From Dama dama (taxonomy: Eukaryota > Chordata > Mammalia > Artiodactyla > Cervidae), in contig NW_026870969.1 in assembly GCF_033118175.1 (NCBI RefSeq), positions 806,001 through 870,000 of the forward strand: a DNA stretch of 64,000 nucleotides. The letters are read 5' to 3'. The translations under genes and the position numbers were made by a program. Shown in pieces: positions 61,831-64,000 of this stretch. The first letter of the stretch is position 1. Every line of letters begins with the position of its first letter. Below the pieces are notes generated by a model. The model was not told the origin of the DNA, ran no database searches, and saw only the letters and a list, made by a program, of their open reading frames with translations.

Positions 61831-64000
61831 CAAAAATATGAGGAGCATGAAACGGTCTGAAAAATAGGAGGAGCAAGAAGCGGTGTTGAAAAACATGAAG
61901 AGCTTGAAAAGGTTTGAAAAATATGAAGAGCTTCAAAAGGTGTCAAAATTTTGAAGAGCTTCAAAGGTGTCAAAAATATGAGGAGCATGGAACGGTGTTC
62001 AAAAACATGGAAAGCAAGAAAAGGTTGAAAAATATGAAGAGCTTCAAAAGGTGTCAAAAATATGTGGAGCATGAAACGGTCTGAAAAATAGGAGGAAAAT
62101 GAAGCTCTGTTTAAAAACATGAAGAGCTTGAAAAGGTTTGAAAAATATGGAGAGCTTCAAAAGGTGTCAAAAATATGAGGAGCATGAAACGGTATGAAAA
62201 ATAGGAGGAGCATGAACCGGTGTTGAAAAACAAGAAGAGCCTGAAAAGGTGTGAAAAATATGAAGAGTTTGAAAATGTGTCAAAAATATGAGGAGCAGGA
62301 AACGGTCTAAAAAATAGGAGCATGAAGTGGTGTTGAAAAACATGAAGAGCCTGAAAAGCTGTGAAAAATATGAAGAGCATCAAAAACTGCCAAAATATGA
62401 GGAGCATGAAACGGTGTTCAAGACATGAAACGCCTGAAAAGGTGTGAAATATATGAACAGCTTCAAAAGGTATCAAAAATAGGAGGAGCATGAAACGGTC
62501 TGAAAAATTGGAGGAGCAAGAAGCAGTGTTGAAAACCATGAAGGGGTGGAAAAGGTGTGAAATATATGAAGAGCTTCAAAAGGTGTCAAAAATATGAGGA
62601 GCATGAAACGGTTTGAAAAATAGGAGGAGCATGAAGCGGTGTTGAGAAACATGAAGAGCCTGAAAAGGCTTGAAAAATATGAAGAGCTTCAAAATGTGTC
62701 AAAAATAGAGGGGGCATGAAACTATCTGAAAAATAGGAGGAGCATGAAGCGGTGTTGAAAAATATGAAGAACCTGAAGAGGTTTGAAAAATATGAAGAGC
62801 TTCAAAAGGTGTCAAAAATAAGAGGAGCATTAAACGGTCTGAAAATAGGACGAGCATGAAGTGGTGTTGAAAAACATAAAGAGCCTCAAAAGGTGTGCAA
62901 AATATGAAGAGCTTCAAAAGGTGTCAAAAATATGAGGAGCATGGAACGGTCTGAAAAAAAGGAAGAGCAGGAAGCGGTGCGGAAAAACATGAAGAGCCTG
63001 AAAAGGTGTGAAAAATATGAAGACCTTCAAAAGATGTTAAAAAGAGGAGGCACATGAAACTGTCTGAAAAATACGAGGAGCATGAAGCGGTGTTGAAAAA
63101 CAAGAAGAGCCTGAAAAGGTGTGAAAAATATGAAGAGTTTGAAAATGTGTCAAAAATATGAGGAGCAGGAAACGGTCTGAAAAATAGGAGCATGAAGTGG
63201 TGTTGAAAAACATGAAGAGCCTGAAAAGCTGTGAAAAATATGAAGAGCATCAAAAGGTGTGAAAAACATGAGGAGCATGAAAACGTTTGAAAAATATGAA
63301 GAGCTTCAAAAGGTGTGGAAAATATGAAGAGCTTCAAAATGTGTCAAAAGTGAGATGAGCATGAAACGGTCTGAAAAATAGGAGGAGCATGAAGTGGTGT
63401 TGAAAAACATGAAGAGCCTGAAAATGTGTGAAATATATGAAGAGCTTCAAAAGATGTCAGAAATGAGAGAAGCATGAAACGGTCTGAAAAATAGATGAGC
63501 AAGAAGGGGTGTTGAAAAACATGAAGAGCCTGAAAACGTTTGAGAAATATGAAGAGCTTCAAAAGGTGTGGAAAATATGAAGAGCTTCAAAAGGTATGAA
63601 ATATAGGAGCAGCATGAAGTGGTGTTAAAAACATAAAAAGCCTGTAAAGGTGTGAAAAATATGAAGAGCTTCAAAACGTGTCAAATATATGTGGAGCATG
63701 AAACGGTGTGAAAAATAGGAGGAGCATGAAGCGGTGTTGAAAAACATGAAGAACCTGAAAACTTGTGAAAAATATGAAGAGCTTCAAAAGGTGTCAAAAT
63801 ATGAGGAGCATGAAACGATCTGAAAAATAGGAGGAGCATGAAGCGGTGTTGAAAAATATGAAGTGCCTGAAAAGGTGTGAAAAATATGAAGAGCTTCAAC
63901 AGGTGTCAAAAATATGAGGAGCATGAAACGCTCTGAAATATAGGAGGAGCATGAAGTGGTGTTGAAAAACTTGAAGAGCTGAAAAGGTGGAAAAATATGA
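61830..64000 (+). repeat. Diverged domain after HOR, copy 2, cut by window edge
   Basis: Second copy of 24,248-26,785. It is collinear at offset 37,582 to about 63,250, then at 37,215 from about 63,290, because 367 bp present on the left (about 25,675-26,060) is missing. The join reads GCATCAAAAGGTGTG near 63,247 followed by AAAACGTTTG near 63,280. The domain is truncated by the end of the window. Confidence 0.88.

Larger units (their letters stand above)
1..64000 (+). repeat. 113-bp satellite array filling the entire window
   Basis: Every stretch I read is made of the same four-part 113-bp unit. A begins GGTGTCAAAAA and ends GCATGAAAC; B begins GGTCTGAAAAATAGG and ends GCATGAAGC; C begins GGTGTTGAAAAACATG and ends GCCTGAAAA; D begins GGTGTGAAAAATATG and ends GCTTCAAAA. 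The four parts align with each other, so the unit arose from a ~28-bp ancestor; C carries one extra T, which makes the period 113 and not 112. Orientation is uniformly head to tail, no inverted units were seen, and no non-repeat insertion was found. The array is cut at both window edges. Satellite identity is seen directly; a eukaryotic, heterochromatic setting is inference from size and hierarchy. I do not recognise the family. Confidence 0.97.

Noticed and set aside
1..64000. CRISPR array of ~28-bp repeats
   Set aside because: There are no unique spacers; the 28-bp elements are directly adjacent and all belong to four related classes.
1..64000. CENP-B box
   Set aside because: I searched by eye for TTCG and CGGGA in the right spacing; the units have AAACGG and AAGCGG but not the box. 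Centromere function can be neither claimed nor excluded.
1..64000. G-quadruplex or simple purine triplex tract
   Set aside because: There are no G runs of three or more at regular spacing, and pyrimidines interrupt the purine strand every few bases.
1..64000. Coding repeat protein on the plus strand
   Set aside because: Plus has frequent TGA and TAG (ATATGA, AATAGG) in every unit, and the period is not a multiple of three.

Overview
The whole 64 kb window is one uninterrupted tandem satellite array. I see no unique-sequence island, gene, RNA gene or recognisable transposable element, and the array runs off both ends. Every repeat has the same orientation (purine-rich strand = plus). The basic unit is 113 bp, made of four diverged subrepeats of 28, 28, 29 and 28 bp (called A, B, C, D here). 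A begins GGTGTCAAAAATATGAGG, B begins GGTCTGAAAAATAGG, C begins GGTGTTGAAAAACATG and D begins GGTGTGAAAAATATGAAG. The canonical unit is 49 A, 33 G, 20 T and 11 C (39% GC, 73% purine on plus). About 565 units fit in the window. An array this long and hierarchical is typical of eukaryotic heterochromatin (centromeric, pericentromeric, subtelomeric or sex-chromosome satellite). I do not recognise the family and cannot name the organism.

Layout. 1-7,489: diverged units with small local duplications. 7,490-8,271: a lead-in. 8,272-24,250: four blocks of a higher-order repeat (HOR) whose full period is 5,213 bp. 24,250-33,464: diverged units again. 33,465-34,246: a second copy of the lead-in. 34,247-61,830: eight more HOR blocks. 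61,830-64,000: a second copy of the stretch that follows the first HOR domain. The second half (from 33,465) is therefore an enlarged repeat of the arrangement from 7,490, giving a fourth level of organisation of about 26 kb or more.

Block lengths are 5,213, 4,055, about 4,260, about 2,450, 5,213, 2,142, 3,743, 1,634, 5,577, 1,634, 4,986 and about 2,650 bp. Several are explained to the base as the 5,213-bp form plus or minus specific internal deletions and one 590-bp tandem duplication. Many breakpoints are shared between distant blocks, so they are inherited by block duplication and are not independent. Base variants 198 bp apart occur in all four combinations, pointing to exchange between copies.

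The minus strand shows many open frames of 60-190 codons because the plus strand is poor in TTA, CTA and TCA. They are translations of the satellite (a 113-bp period rotates the frame each unit) and I do not annotate any as a gene. The most interesting content is the nested repeat structure and the recombination history it records, not an encoded system.
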